A DNA stretch of 64,000 nucleotides from Myxococcales bacterium. GTDB lineage: Bacteria; Myxococcota_A; Polyangia; Polyangiales; Polyangiaceae. Below, piece after piece: positions 17,380 to 24,373 of the stretch (position 1 is the stretch's first letter; each line of letters starts with the position of its first letter). A program made the translations under genes and the position numbers. Where the stretch lies: the NCBI GenBank assembly GCA_016712525.1, contig JADJQX010000001.1, forward strand, positions 558,001 to 622,000, written 5' to 3'. The notes under the pieces are model-generated. The model made no database searches. It saw only the letters and a program-made list of their open reading frames with translations, and was not told where the DNA came from.

Positions 17380-17984
17380 GGCGAGCCCTCCGCTTTGGGC
17401 CCGAACGCCGCGAGCGCGGCGCGCATCTTCTCTCGGGCACGAAACACCTTGGTCTTGGCGGTGGCCTCCGGCACACCGAGCACCTCGCCCACCTCGGCGA
17501 GCGAGAGGCCCTGCACCTCCGCGAGCACCAAGGCCGCGCACTGATCGTCGGGGAGCGCGCGGGCCGCCTGCTCGAGCGCCGCGCGGAGCTCCGTACGGGC
17601 GCGATCACGAAAGGGGCTCGAGGCGCCCTGATCCGAGACGGCCTCGACCTCGGCGTCGGGGGCCACGGCGATCTTCCGGCGCTTGCGCTCGTCGAGGGCG
17701 AGCCGCGTCACGATCGTGAGCAGCCACGTCGACACCTTGGCGGGCCCGTGCGGATCGAACGAGGGCAGCGCGCGATAGGCCCGGAGGAACGCCTCTTGGG
17801 CGAGGTCCTCGACATGGGGCCCGCGCCCGAGCATGCGCGAGAGCAGGCCGAACACGGCGCGCTCGTTCTTCACGACGAACGCGCGGAACGCCATCGGGTC
17901 CTGAGCGACGAGCCGCTCGAGCTCGCCGCGTGGGCCCACGCGTTCGTCCGCCGGGGAGGTGTGAGGCATGGCCATCGTCATCAT
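17376..17984 (-). CDS. ECF-type RNA polymerase sigma factor
   Basis: 202 residues. Region 2 (about residues 27-95) includes the VEDLAQEAFLRAYRALPSF helix and STWLLTIVTRLALDERKRRK. Region 4 (about 140-190) has LPDDQCAALVLAEVQGLSLAEVGEVLG with the helix-turn-helix. Regions 1 and 3 are absent, as in group 4 sigma factors. It is first in a two-gene operon with a 4-base overlap to the FecR-domain anti-sigma protein, which would sequester it until a signal arrives. Several in-frame ATGs lie close together at the start, so the exact start is uncertain by about five codons. Confidence 0.93.
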   Translation of the reverse strand: MMTMAMPHTSPADERVGPRGELERLVAQDPMAFRAFVVKNERAVFGLLSRMLGRGPHVEDLAQEAFLRAYRALPSFDPHGPAKVSTWLLTIVTRLALDERKRRKIAVAPDAEVEAVSDQGASSPFRDRARTELRAALEQAARALPDDQCAALVLAEVQGLSLAEVGEVLGVPEATAKTKVFRAREKMRAALAAFGPKAEGSP

Positions 17985-18131
17985 GGGGCAGAACCCGCGT
18001 CGTCGGGCCCATGCGTTCTCACGACGAAGGGGCCCCGAGGTTCCCCGCGGGCCGCGTTTTTTCTCCGGCCCGGTATTCCCTATGGGTTTCAGGCACTTGC
18101 AGGCACGGTGGGCCGGGCTCCTTGCGCCGTT

Positions 18132-18155
18132 GCAAGTAAGCAGTTACTTACTTGC
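18132..18155. promoter_or_regulatory. Operator palindrome for the TetR-type regulator
   Basis: A perfect inverted repeat with 9-base arms, GCAAGTAAG and CTTACTTGC, separated by six bases, ends two bases before the ATG of the TetR gene. Its size and position fit an autoregulatory TetR operator. Binding here would block transcription and translation start of the whole operon. An upstream TTG codon at 18152 lies inside the arm, arguing for the ATG at 18158. Confidence 0.85.
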
Positions 18156-18157
18156 GC

Positions 18158-18775
18158 ATGGGCGAGCAGCGCCGCAAATCCGAGGACAGGCAGGTCGAGC
18201 TGGCCGACGCGGCCTTGCACATCATCGCGACCAAGGGCATCGCGGCGCTGTCGACACGCAGCCTCGCGGCCGAGGTGGGGCTCAGCACGGGCGCCATCTT
18301 CAAACACTTCGCCTCGCTCGAGGCGCTGCTCGACGCGGTGGTCGGGCGGGTCGAGAGCGTGCTCGAGGCGACGTTCCCCGACCCGAGCCTCCCCCCTCTC
18401 GAGCGCCTCGAGCGCTTCGTCGCGGCGCGCAGCTCCGCAGTGGGCAAGCAGCTCGGCATCCTCAGGCTCGTCCTGTCCGATCAGGTGTCGCTCGCGATGA
18501 CCAAGGGCGGCTCCGAGCGGCTCGCGGCCTGCGTCGCGAGGACGCGCGCGTTCCTCCGCGCCTGCATCGCGGAGGGCCAGGCCCAAGGCACCATCCGCGG
18601 CGACGTTCCCGAGGCCGCGCTCACCGCCGTCGTCATGGGCACGGTCCAAGTGCTCGCCCTCGCCAACGGGAAGGTCAAAGAGCGCGAGCTCGAGGCCAAG
18701 GCCGTGCGCGAGGGGCTCCTCACCCTCCTTACGCCACCCAGAACCGAGGCCGCGCCTCGAAAGAAGCCATCGTGA
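18158..18775 (+). CDS. TetR family transcriptional repressor
   Basis: 205 residues from the ATG at 18158, just after the operator palindrome. The N-terminal helix-turn-helix (about residues 10-55) shows the family pattern: ALHIIATKGIAALSTRSLA, then GLSTGAIFKHFASLEALLDAV. The C-terminal ligand-binding half is all helical and could sense a hydrophobic small molecule, unidentified. It opens a four-gene operon in which every junction overlaps (GTGA at 18772, TTGA at 19212, ATGA at 19643). It therefore probably controls the cupin lipoprotein, membrane protein and cytochrome b561. Confidence 0.92.
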   Translation: MGEQRRKSEDRQVELADAALHIIATKGIAALSTRSLAAEVGLSTGAIFKHFASLEALLDAVVGRVESVLEATFPDPSLPPLERLERFVAARSSAVGKQLGILRLVLSDQVSLAMTKGGSERLAACVARTRAFLRACIAEGQAQGTIRGDVPEAALTAVVMGTVQVLALANGKVKERELEAKAVREGLLTLLTPPRTEAAPRKKPS

Positions 18776-19215
18776 CGAAGCTCTCCGTCGCTCTCTCCCT
18801 CACGTTCGCCCTCTCGTCCCTCTCCGCGCTCGGGTGCGCGGCGCCCCCGCCTCCCCCTCACGCGGGGCCGGCGCCCTTCGGGACCGAGATCCGCGTCGTC
18901 GAGCTGCCCGTGTCCCCCGGGCCGGGCGAGCCTCGCGAGGCGCGCGTGATCGTCGACGAGCCCGCGCTCAAGCTCGCGACCATCGTCCTCCGGAATGGCA
19001 CGGAGCTCCCCGAGCACCACTCGGCGGTGCCGGTCACCATTCAGTCACTCAAGGGCAGCGGCACCGTCGTGGCCGGGAAAGAGCGCCTGAAGCTCGATCC
19101 GGGGCACGCGGTGGTCCTCGCCCCGAAGGTGCCCCACTCGGTGCTCCCCGACCCGGGCACCGACCTCGTCTTGCTCGTGCACCACATGGGCCGCGGAGAG
19201 GAGCATCACCATTGA
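18772..19215 (+). CDS. Cupin-fold lipoprotein
   Basis: 147 residues from a GTG that overlaps the TetR stop (GTGA). The N-terminus is a lipoprotein signal (LSALGCAAPPPP, Cys near residue 22). Residues 45-140 form a single cupin barrel: ELPEHHSAVPVTIQSLKGSG is motif 1 with two adjacent His, and DPGHAVVLAPKVPHSVL is motif 2 with further His. The tail EEHHH could add metal ligands. A periplasm-facing metal-binding cupin is expected; substrate unknown. Its place between a TetR repressor and membrane haem proteins suggests detoxification or small-molecule sensing at the envelope, which is inference. Confidence 0.8.
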   Translation: MTKLSVALSLTFALSSLSALGCAAPPPPPHAGPAPFGTEIRVVELPVSPGPGEPREARVIVDEPALKLATIVLRNGTELPEHHSAVPVTIQSLKGSGTVVAGKERLKLDPGHAVVLAPKVPHSVLPDPGTDLVLLVHHMGRGEEHHH

Positions 19216-19646
19216 AGACCGGGCGCTACAACGTGGCTGTCGGCCTGTTCGTCATGGCAGCGTTCATGGCGTACGGCTTCCTCCTCATCTACCTCCGCGA
19301 CTTCGCCCCCGACAAAGAGGCGTGGGTCGCGAGCTACTCGCAGGGCAAACACTTCGAGGCGAGGCTCGCGCACGTGCACGGGGCGCTCTTCGCGACCCTC
19401 AACGTGGCGCTCGGCTTCGTGCTCGCGAAGCTCGACACGGCGAGCGACAAGGCACGCTCCGCGGCCGCCGCCCTCGGCATCGGCGGGCTCCTCATGCCCC
19501 TCGGGATCCTCGGTGAAGTTTACCTCGGGCTGTCGCCGGTGTTCGTGCTCCTCGGGGCGATCGCGATGACCGCGTCCGTGGTCGCCTCGGGCGTGCTCTC
19601 GCTTCGCCACTGGGGCGAAGGCTCCACCTCGAAAGGAACGCCATGA
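19212..19646 (+). CDS. Four-helix membrane protein, possibly styrene-oxide-isomerase-like
   Basis: 144 residues if translation starts at the TTG at 19212, which overlaps the cupin stop (TTGA); an ATG at 19255 is the alternative. Four hydrophobic helices are visible (about 6-28, 52-74, 82-104 and 112-132). The second carries ARLAHVHGALFATLNVALG, which recalls the helix with the haem-ligand His of styrene oxide isomerases (A-R-A-H-S-G-x-A-L-N), small homotrimeric membrane enzymes. The resemblance is from memory and weak. Overlaps with both neighbours place it in the TetR operon. Confidence 0.6.
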   Translation: MKTGRYNVAVGLFVMAAFMAYGFLLIYLRDFAPDKEAWVASYSQGKHFEARLAHVHGALFATLNVALGFVLAKLDTASDKARSAAAALGIGGLLMPLGILGEVYLGLSPVFVLLGAIAMTASVVASGVLSLRHWGEGSTSKGTP

Positions 19647-20188
19647 GCTCCGATCCCCTCGCCACGAACGGAGAAGAAGCGCGCTGGCCACGCGCGAGCA
19701 TGATCGTCCACGCCGCGGGGGCAGCCCTCGTCATCGGGCTCGCAGGAGCCGGGTTCGTCATGTCCGACGCCCCCGCGGGCTCGGGGGCACGGCTCCTCCT
19801 CTCGCGACTGCATACGCTGCTTGGCGCGGGCCTCATGATCCTGACGGTGGCGAGGCTCGTCTTGCGCGCGCGAGGGCCAAAACCACCGCCGCTCGAGCTC
19901 CCCCCCGTGCACCGTATGGGCATGGGCTTCGTCCACGTGTTGCTGTACGTCGTCACGTTCGCGATCGGCGCGAGCGGCTTCGCCACGGGAGCGACGAGCG
20001 CCTGGCCGGACTACCTCGGCGGTCGCCTGCCCGAGGCGCCGGACCTGCACGCGCTCGTGCCACGGCAGGCTCACGAGGCGCTGGTCTTCGCCTTGCTCGG
20101 CCTTGTCTTCGCCCACGTCGCGGGCGTGATGATTCACCAGGTCCGCAAGGGCGGCGTGCTCGGGCGCATGATCCCGTTCCTCAAGTAG
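19643..20188 (+). CDS. Cytochrome b561-type membrane haem protein
   Basis: 181 residues with four membrane helices (about 18-38, 52-72, 92-112 and 145-167), matching the prokaryotic cytochrome b561 family. Candidate haem ligands are the His in SMIVHAAGAAL, in SRLHTLLGAG and in QAHEALVFALLGLVFAHVAG. Proteins of this family pass electrons between quinol and periplasmic acceptors. It is last in the TetR operon, overlapping the previous gene by ATGA. Its electron partner is unknown; the cupin lipoprotein or the small membrane protein before it are candidates by context. Confidence 0.85.
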   Translation: MSSDPLATNGEEARWPRASMIVHAAGAALVIGLAGAGFVMSDAPAGSGARLLLSRLHTLLGAGLMILTVARLVLRARGPKPPPLELPPVHRMGMGFVHVLLYVVTFAIGASGFATGATSAWPDYLGGRLPEAPDLHALVPRQAHEALVFALLGLVFAHVAGVMIHQVRKGGVLGRMIPFLK

Positions 20189-20204
20189 GGGCGGGGCTCG
20201 TCGC

Positions 20205-21281
20205 CTACCGCGCGCGCTCGTGGCGGAGGGCGTGGTCGATGAGCACGAGGGCGCTCATCGCCTCCACGAGGGGCACGGCCCGCGGCAAGACGCACGGGTC
20301 GTGGCGCCCGCGGCCGCGCAAGGTCGTATCTTCGCCGGTGCGGGTGACGGTGCGCTGCTCGTGCATCACGGTGGCCGTGGGCTTGAACGCGACGCGGAAG
20401 TACACGAGCTCCCCGTTGGTGATGCCGCCCTGCACGCCGCCCGAGCGGTTCGTCTCGGTGCGCACGCGGCCGTCTTTCATGAAGAACGGGTCGTTGTGCT
20501 CGAGGCCCGAGAGCTCGGCGCCGGCGAACCCCGACCCGATCTCGAAGCCCTTGCTCGCCGGCAGGCTCAGCATGCCCTTCGCGAGATCGGCCTCGAGCCT
20601 GTCGAACACGGGCTCACCCCAGCCCGGCGGGCACCCGCGCACGACGCACGTGACCACGCCTCCGACGGAGTCTCCGCCTTTTCGCGCGGCCTCGATGCGC
20701 TCGATCATGCGCGCGGCCACCTCGGGGTCGGGGCAGCGCACCGGGGTCTCGTCGACCTTCTCGCGCGTGACGGTGAGGTCCTCGTTGGGGCACACGATGG
20801 TGCCCACCTTCGACACCCACGCGACGATCTCGACGCCGTAGCGCAAGGCCAAGAGCTTCCGCGCGATCGCCCCCGCGGCCACACGCGCCGCCGTCTCTCG
20901 CGCGCTCGTGCGCCCTCCGCCGCGGTAGTCGCGGTGGCCGTATTTGGCGTCGTAGGTGTAGTCGGCGTGGCTCGGTCGGTACTTCTCGGCGACCTCGCGG
21001 TAGTCGCCCGAGCGCTGGTCCTCGTTGACGATGCGGAGCGCGATGGGCGTGCCGAGGGTGAGCCCCTCGAAGACGCCGCTCTCGATGTGCACCGTGTCCG
21101 ACTCTTTTCGCTGGGTGACGAGCTTGCTCTGGCCCGGCGCGCGCCGATCGAGATCGGGCTGGATGTCGGCCTCGGAGAGGGCGAGGCGCGACGGGCACCC
21201 GTCGACCACGGCCCCGATCCCGACGCCGTGCGACTCGCCCCAGGTGGTCACGCGAAAGAGGTGCCCGAAGGTATTGCCCAC
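20205..21281 (-). CDS. aroC: Chorismate synthase
   Basis: 358 residues, the usual bacterial length. The enzyme converts 5-enolpyruvylshikimate-3-phosphate to chorismate using reduced FMN, the last step of the shikimate pathway, in the cytosol. Signatures are present: the start GNTFGHLFRVTTWGESHG, the basic DRRAPGQSKLVTQRKESD segment, the HADYTYDAKYGHRDYRGGGR region with its active-site His, and the late D-P-C-V-L-P-R-A-V-P-L-V-E-A motif. No aromatic-pathway neighbours are seen. It ends convergently 16 bases from the cytochrome b561 gene. Confidence 0.97.
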   Translation of the reverse strand: MGNTFGHLFRVTTWGESHGVGIGAVVDGCPSRLALSEADIQPDLDRRAPGQSKLVTQRKESDTVHIESGVFEGLTLGTPIALRIVNEDQRSGDYREVAEKYRPSHADYTYDAKYGHRDYRGGGRTSARETAARVAAGAIARKLLALRYGVEIVAWVSKVGTIVCPNEDLTVTREKVDETPVRCPDPEVAARMIERIEAARKGGDSVGGVVTCVVRGCPPGWGEPVFDRLEADLAKGMLSLPASKGFEIGSGFAGAELSGLEHNDPFFMKDGRVRTETNRSGGVQGGITNGELVYFRVAFKPTATVMHEQRTVTRTGEDTTLRGRGRHDPCVLPRAVPLVEAMSALVLIDHALRHERAR

Positions 21282-21404
21282 GGAAACACTCTACAGGGAG
21301 CGGCCGCCCACGGGTGCCCCGTGACACCGAGCCCCGCGCCGCACCATGCACACGATGGCGCGTAACAGACGAGAACCGTTGGTGTTTTCGACGGTTGGCG
21401 AGGC

Positions 21405-22382
21405 TCAGACCTTACGCTGGTGGAACGCCCAGGCGTCGCCCACGATGCCGAGCAGATCGGCGCGCTTCGCCTTCCACCCGAAGGTGGCCTCGGCCTTCTT
21501 GGCGCTCGCCACGAGCACGGCCGGATCGCCGTCGCGGCGGGGCTTCATGCTCACGGGCACCTTGCGCTTCGTGACGGTCTCGACCGCCGAGATGATCTCT
21601 TTGACCGTGGTGCCGCGGCCGGTGCCGAGGTTGTACGCCCCCGAGGCGCCGCCGCGCGCGAGGTGGTCGAACGCGGCGAGGTGGGCGTCGGCGAGGTCGA
21701 GCACGTGGATGTAGTCGCGCTCGCAGGTGCCGTCGCGTGTGTCCCAGTCGTCGCCGAAGACGCCGATGTCGGCGCGCTTGCCCGCGGCCGCGTCGAGCAC
21801 GAGCGGGATGAGGTGGGTCTCCGGATCGTGGCGCTCGCCGAGGCCCGCCGCGGGGTCGGCGCCCGAGGCGTTGAAGTAGCGGAGCGCGGCGTATTTCAGG
21901 CCGTACGCGTCGTGGTAGCGGCGGAGCGCGTGCTCGATGAAGAGCTTCGACTCGCCGTAGGTGTTCACCGGGCGCTTCGGGTGGTCCTCGTCGATGGGGG
22001 TGTACTCGGGATCGCCGTACACGGCCGCGGTAGACGAGAGGATGAACGTGCCGACCTTCGCGTCGAGGAGCGTCTCGAGGAGGGCGAGCGTGGCCACGAG
22101 GTTGTCCTGGAAGTACATCCGGGGCTTCACCATCGACTCGCCGACCTGGATCTTCGCGGCGAAGTGGATCGTGCCCTCGACGGCGTGGTCGGCCACGATC
22201 TTGCGGACCTTCTCGCTGTCGCGGATGTCGCCACGGACGAAGCGGGCCTTCGGGTGCACGGCGTCCTCGTGGCCGCTCGAGAGGTCGTCGAGGACGACGA
22301 CGTCGCGCCCCGCCGAGACCAGGGTCTTCACCATGTGCGAGCCGATGTAGCCCGCGCCGCCCGTAACGAGGATGCTCCCCAT
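21405..22382 (-). CDS. galE: UDP-glucose 4-epimerase
   Basis: 325 residues from the ATG at 22382, chosen because SILVTGGAGYIGSH begins the Rossmann fold directly after it. The longer frame to 22478 crosses the repeat at 22467-22488. Short-chain-dehydrogenase-type features are all visible: the GxxGxxG NAD site, DDLSSGH, the SSTAAVYGD strand with its catalytic Ser/Thr, and YGESK with catalytic Tyr and Lys. The enzyme interconverts UDP-glucose and UDP-galactose, supplying sugars to the polysaccharide genes further right. It is a single gene, downstream of a tRNA on the same strand but separated from it by a terminator. Confidence 0.95.
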   Translation of the reverse strand: MGSILVTGGAGYIGSHMVKTLVSAGRDVVVLDDLSSGHEDAVHPKARFVRGDIRDSEKVRKIVADHAVEGTIHFAAKIQVGESMVKPRMYFQDNLVATLALLETLLDAKVGTFILSSTAAVYGDPEYTPIDEDHPKRPVNTYGESKLFIEHALRRYHDAYGLKYAALRYFNASGADPAAGLGERHDPETHLIPLVLDAAAGKRADIGVFGDDWDTRDGTCERDYIHVLDLADAHLAAFDHLARGGASGAYNLGTGRGTTVKEIISAVETVTKRKVPVSMKPRRDGDPAVLVASAKKAEATFGWKAKRADLLGIVGDAWAFHQRKV

Positions 22383-22466
22383 GAGGGCTCGCACCTTAGC
22401 AGAGCCCCGGCGCACGCCAGCGGGTGCTTTCGGCGGGGGGAAGAGCGAGATCGAACGAATTCGCAC

Positions 22467-22488
22467 ACTTGGCGCCAACGTCGGTCGG
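22467..22488 (+). repeat. REP-like repeat, copy C
   Basis: Twenty-two bases, ACTTGGCGCCAACGTCGG plus four more, are identical to the core of copy A and differ by one base from copy B. Homology ends exactly after TCGG. It lies in the gap between galE and the tRNA-Lys terminator, about 9 kb from the transposase. Confidence 0.8.
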
Positions 22489-22517
22489 TCCCGCCCATCG
22501 ACCCCGGGGCCCAGGGC

Positions 22518-22550
22518 AAAAAAAAAAGACCCGGCGGGGAGCCGGGTCTT
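22518..22550 (-). terminator. Rho-independent terminator after tRNA-Lys
   Basis: On the minus strand a perfect stem, AAGACCCGGC with GCCGGGTCTT and a short CCC-type loop, is followed by a run of ten T (22527-22518). It is the clearest intrinsic terminator in the window. It ends the tRNA transcript before galE. Confidence 0.93.
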
Positions 22551-22557
22551 TCGACGG

Positions 22558-22630
22558 TGGGCGAACAGGGACTTGAACCCTGAGCCAATGGATTAAGAGT
22601 CCACTGCTCTACCAATTGAGCTATTCGCCC
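22558..22630 (-). tRNA. tRNA-Lys (anticodon CTT)
   Basis: The minus strand folds as a full cloverleaf: a 7-base acceptor stem GGGCGAA/TTCGCCC, D arm GCTC...GAGC with AATTGGTA loop, anticodon stem GTGGA/TCCAT with loop CTCTTAA (anticodon CTT, reading AAG), and T arm CAGGG-TTCAAGT-CCCTG. The discriminator base is A. Only CC of the 3' CCA is encoded, so the end must be completed enzymatically. A strong terminator follows directly. Confidence 0.97.
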
Positions 22631-22719
22631 GTCGGTGAGGGCGCCTTGGTACGCCCCCGGGCCATTCGAGTCAACGAAAAAAAGACAGCCCCTCCGGCCG
22701 AGGCCTCACACCCGCGTTT

Positions 22720-23493
22720 TCAGGCGCGCTTCACCGTCATGCGGCCGGTGAGGTCGATGCGGTGGAGGAGCGGCTTCTTCGGCTGCTTCGCGAAGTACTC
22801 GTCGACGGCCTTCCGGGCGCCCTGCCAGTAGCCGTAGTCGTCGAGGATGAGCACGCCCCCGTCGACGAGGCGCGGGTAGAGCACCTCGAGCTCGTGCTTC
22901 GTCGACTCGTACCAGTCGGTGTCGAGGCGCAAGATGGCGATCTTCTCGGGGGCCGCCGCGGGGAGCGTGTCCTCGACCTTGCCCCGCACGAAGTGCTGCC
23001 GCTCGCCCGGGTACCCGGTGCGCCCGACGTTCTGGCGCACGTCCTCTTCGCCCGCGATGCACCAGACGCTGTTGCCCTCCTTGCGGGCCGTGGCGTCGAG
23101 CATGGAGTCGGCCGAGCGGCCGTCGAACGCTTTGTCGTGCTCGGTCGCGGGGCTCATGCCCTCGAAGGTGTCGCACAGGTACAGATCGCGGATGCTCCCG
23201 AGGGAGAGCAGCGTCTTCGCGACGACGACCATGCTGCCGCCGCGCCACACGCCGCACTCGACCACGTCCCCCTCGATGCCGTTGCCGACGACGTAGCGCA
23301 CGGCGTCGCGCAGGGCCACGATGCGCTCGGGGCTCGTCATGGTGATGTCCGCGACCGACTCGCAGAGCGCGACGTCCTCGGCGGAGAGGTCGGGGGGGTA
23401 GGTGACCTGCTCGACGGCCTGGCGCACCCAGTCGTTCGCCTTACGGGGAAAGAAGCGGCTCATGACGCTGCGCGGGGCGAGGGTACGGCTCAT
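22720..23493 (-). CDS. TylF/MycF-type sugar O-methyltransferase
   Basis: 257 residues of the macrocin-O-methyltransferase family, which methylates sugar hydroxyls using S-adenosylmethionine and a metal. Recognisable blocks are GDVVECGVWRGGSM (SAM-binding motif I), LCDTFEGMS, the DTDWYESTKHELEVLYPRL metal/substrate segment with RLDTDWYEST, and GGVLILDDYGYWQGARKAVDEYF near the C-terminus. In this setting it probably decorates a surface polysaccharide or glycolipid made by the glycosyltransferases to the right. It is followed within 50 bases upstream by a second methyltransferase on the same strand, likely one operon. Confidence 0.92.
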   Translation of the reverse strand: MSRTLAPRSVMSRFFPRKANDWVRQAVEQVTYPPDLSAEDVALCESVADITMTSPERIVALRDAVRYVVGNGIEGDVVECGVWRGGSMVVVAKTLLSLGSIRDLYLCDTFEGMSPATEHDKAFDGRSADSMLDATARKEGNSVWCIAGEEDVRQNVGRTGYPGERQHFVRGKVEDTLPAAAPEKIAILRLDTDWYESTKHELEVLYPRLVDGGVLILDDYGYWQGARKAVDEYFAKQPKKPLLHRIDLTGRMTVKRA

Positions 23494-23539
23494 GACGATC
23501 TCCTGGATTTTTCCTTGCCGAACACGTCGGCGAGCGCGC

Positions 23540-24238
23540 TCAGTCGCGGATGGGGCGGGCCACGACGACGTACATCGCCGCGTTGTCTTGGGTGATGCCG
23601 CTCGGGGTGACCAAGTCCTCCACGATCATGCGGAGGTTCATGAGCGTCGCCATGGGCGGTACGGCGACGCGCCCGAGCAGGGGCACCGCGTTCAGGGCGT
23701 GGCGGAGCCCGAGGAGGCGGAACTGGGTCGTCCAGGCCAAGGGACCGACGGCGCCCTCGACGTGCTCGACGACGTAGCCCGCCGACTCGATCGTCCTCAC
23801 GAGGCCCGGGCGCGTCCACCTGTGGAAGTCCGTCGGGTGCGGGTGGTAGAGCCACGTGCCGTGCGTCGAGAGGAGGAGCCTCCCGTCCGGCGCGAGCAGG
23901 CGCTTCGCCTCCTTCAGATAGGCGTCTACGTCCCACACGTGCTCGAGCACCTGGAAGCTCGCGACCACGTCCGCGTGGCCGTCCGGGAGCGGGATGGGCT
24001 CGCCCGGGACGATGCGCACGTCCGGATCGCCGTCGATGTCGCACCCGACGTACGTCGCGCCCTGCCCCTCGAAGAGAGAGACGTAGGGGCGGTCCCCGCA
24101 GCCGAGGTCCACCACGCGGGAGCCCGTCCGGAGCCCGAGCTTCGGGACGCACGCCTCGATCGCGATGCGGAGCGCGCGGAGCACGTGGCGTTGGTGGTCC
24201 CAGATGGGCGGGTCGAACCGGGTCTTGCCCTCATTCAT
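23540..24238 (-). CDS. Class I SAM-dependent methyltransferase
   Basis: About 232 residues from the ATG at 24238; a second ATG six codons upstream at 24256 is possible. The Rossmann methyltransferase motifs are clear: RVVDLGCGDRPYVSLF (motif I), VGCDIDGDPDV, HADVVASFQVLEHVWD (motif II) and LLAPDGRLLLSTHGTW (motif III). The C-terminal 80 residues add a helical cap typical of Ubie-like small-molecule or sugar methyltransferases. It is co-directional with the TylF gene 46 bases downstream. The start region is divergent from the large membrane protein gene at 24374, so 24239-24373 must hold both promoters. Confidence 0.9.
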   Translation of the reverse strand: MNEGKTRFDPPIWDHQRHVLRALRIAIEACVPKLGLRTGSRVVDLGCGDRPYVSLFEGQGATYVGCDIDGDPDVRIVPGEPIPLPDGHADVVASFQVLEHVWDVDAYLKEAKRLLAPDGRLLLSTHGTWLYHPHPTDFHRWTRPGLVRTIESAGYVVEHVEGAVGPLAWTTQFRLLGLRHALNAVPLLGRVAVPPMATLMNLRMIVEDLVTPSGITQDNAAMYVVVARPIRD

Positions 24239-24373
24239 GCGCGCCGTCTCTACCACAGAAGACCGGGCGATCCCGCCGGCCGGGTACGTGACGTTTGCTC
24301 ACCCTCCACGTTGCCGCGACGGCCGCAACAATCCTTTCGCTCTTGGGGCCCGCTGATTTAGCGTGCGCCGCGA

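Noticed and set aside
15946..17541. Longer start for the FecR protein at 17541
   Set aside because: The extra 54 codons overlap the sigma factor gene and look non-coding; the ATG at 17379 gives an ATGA overlap.
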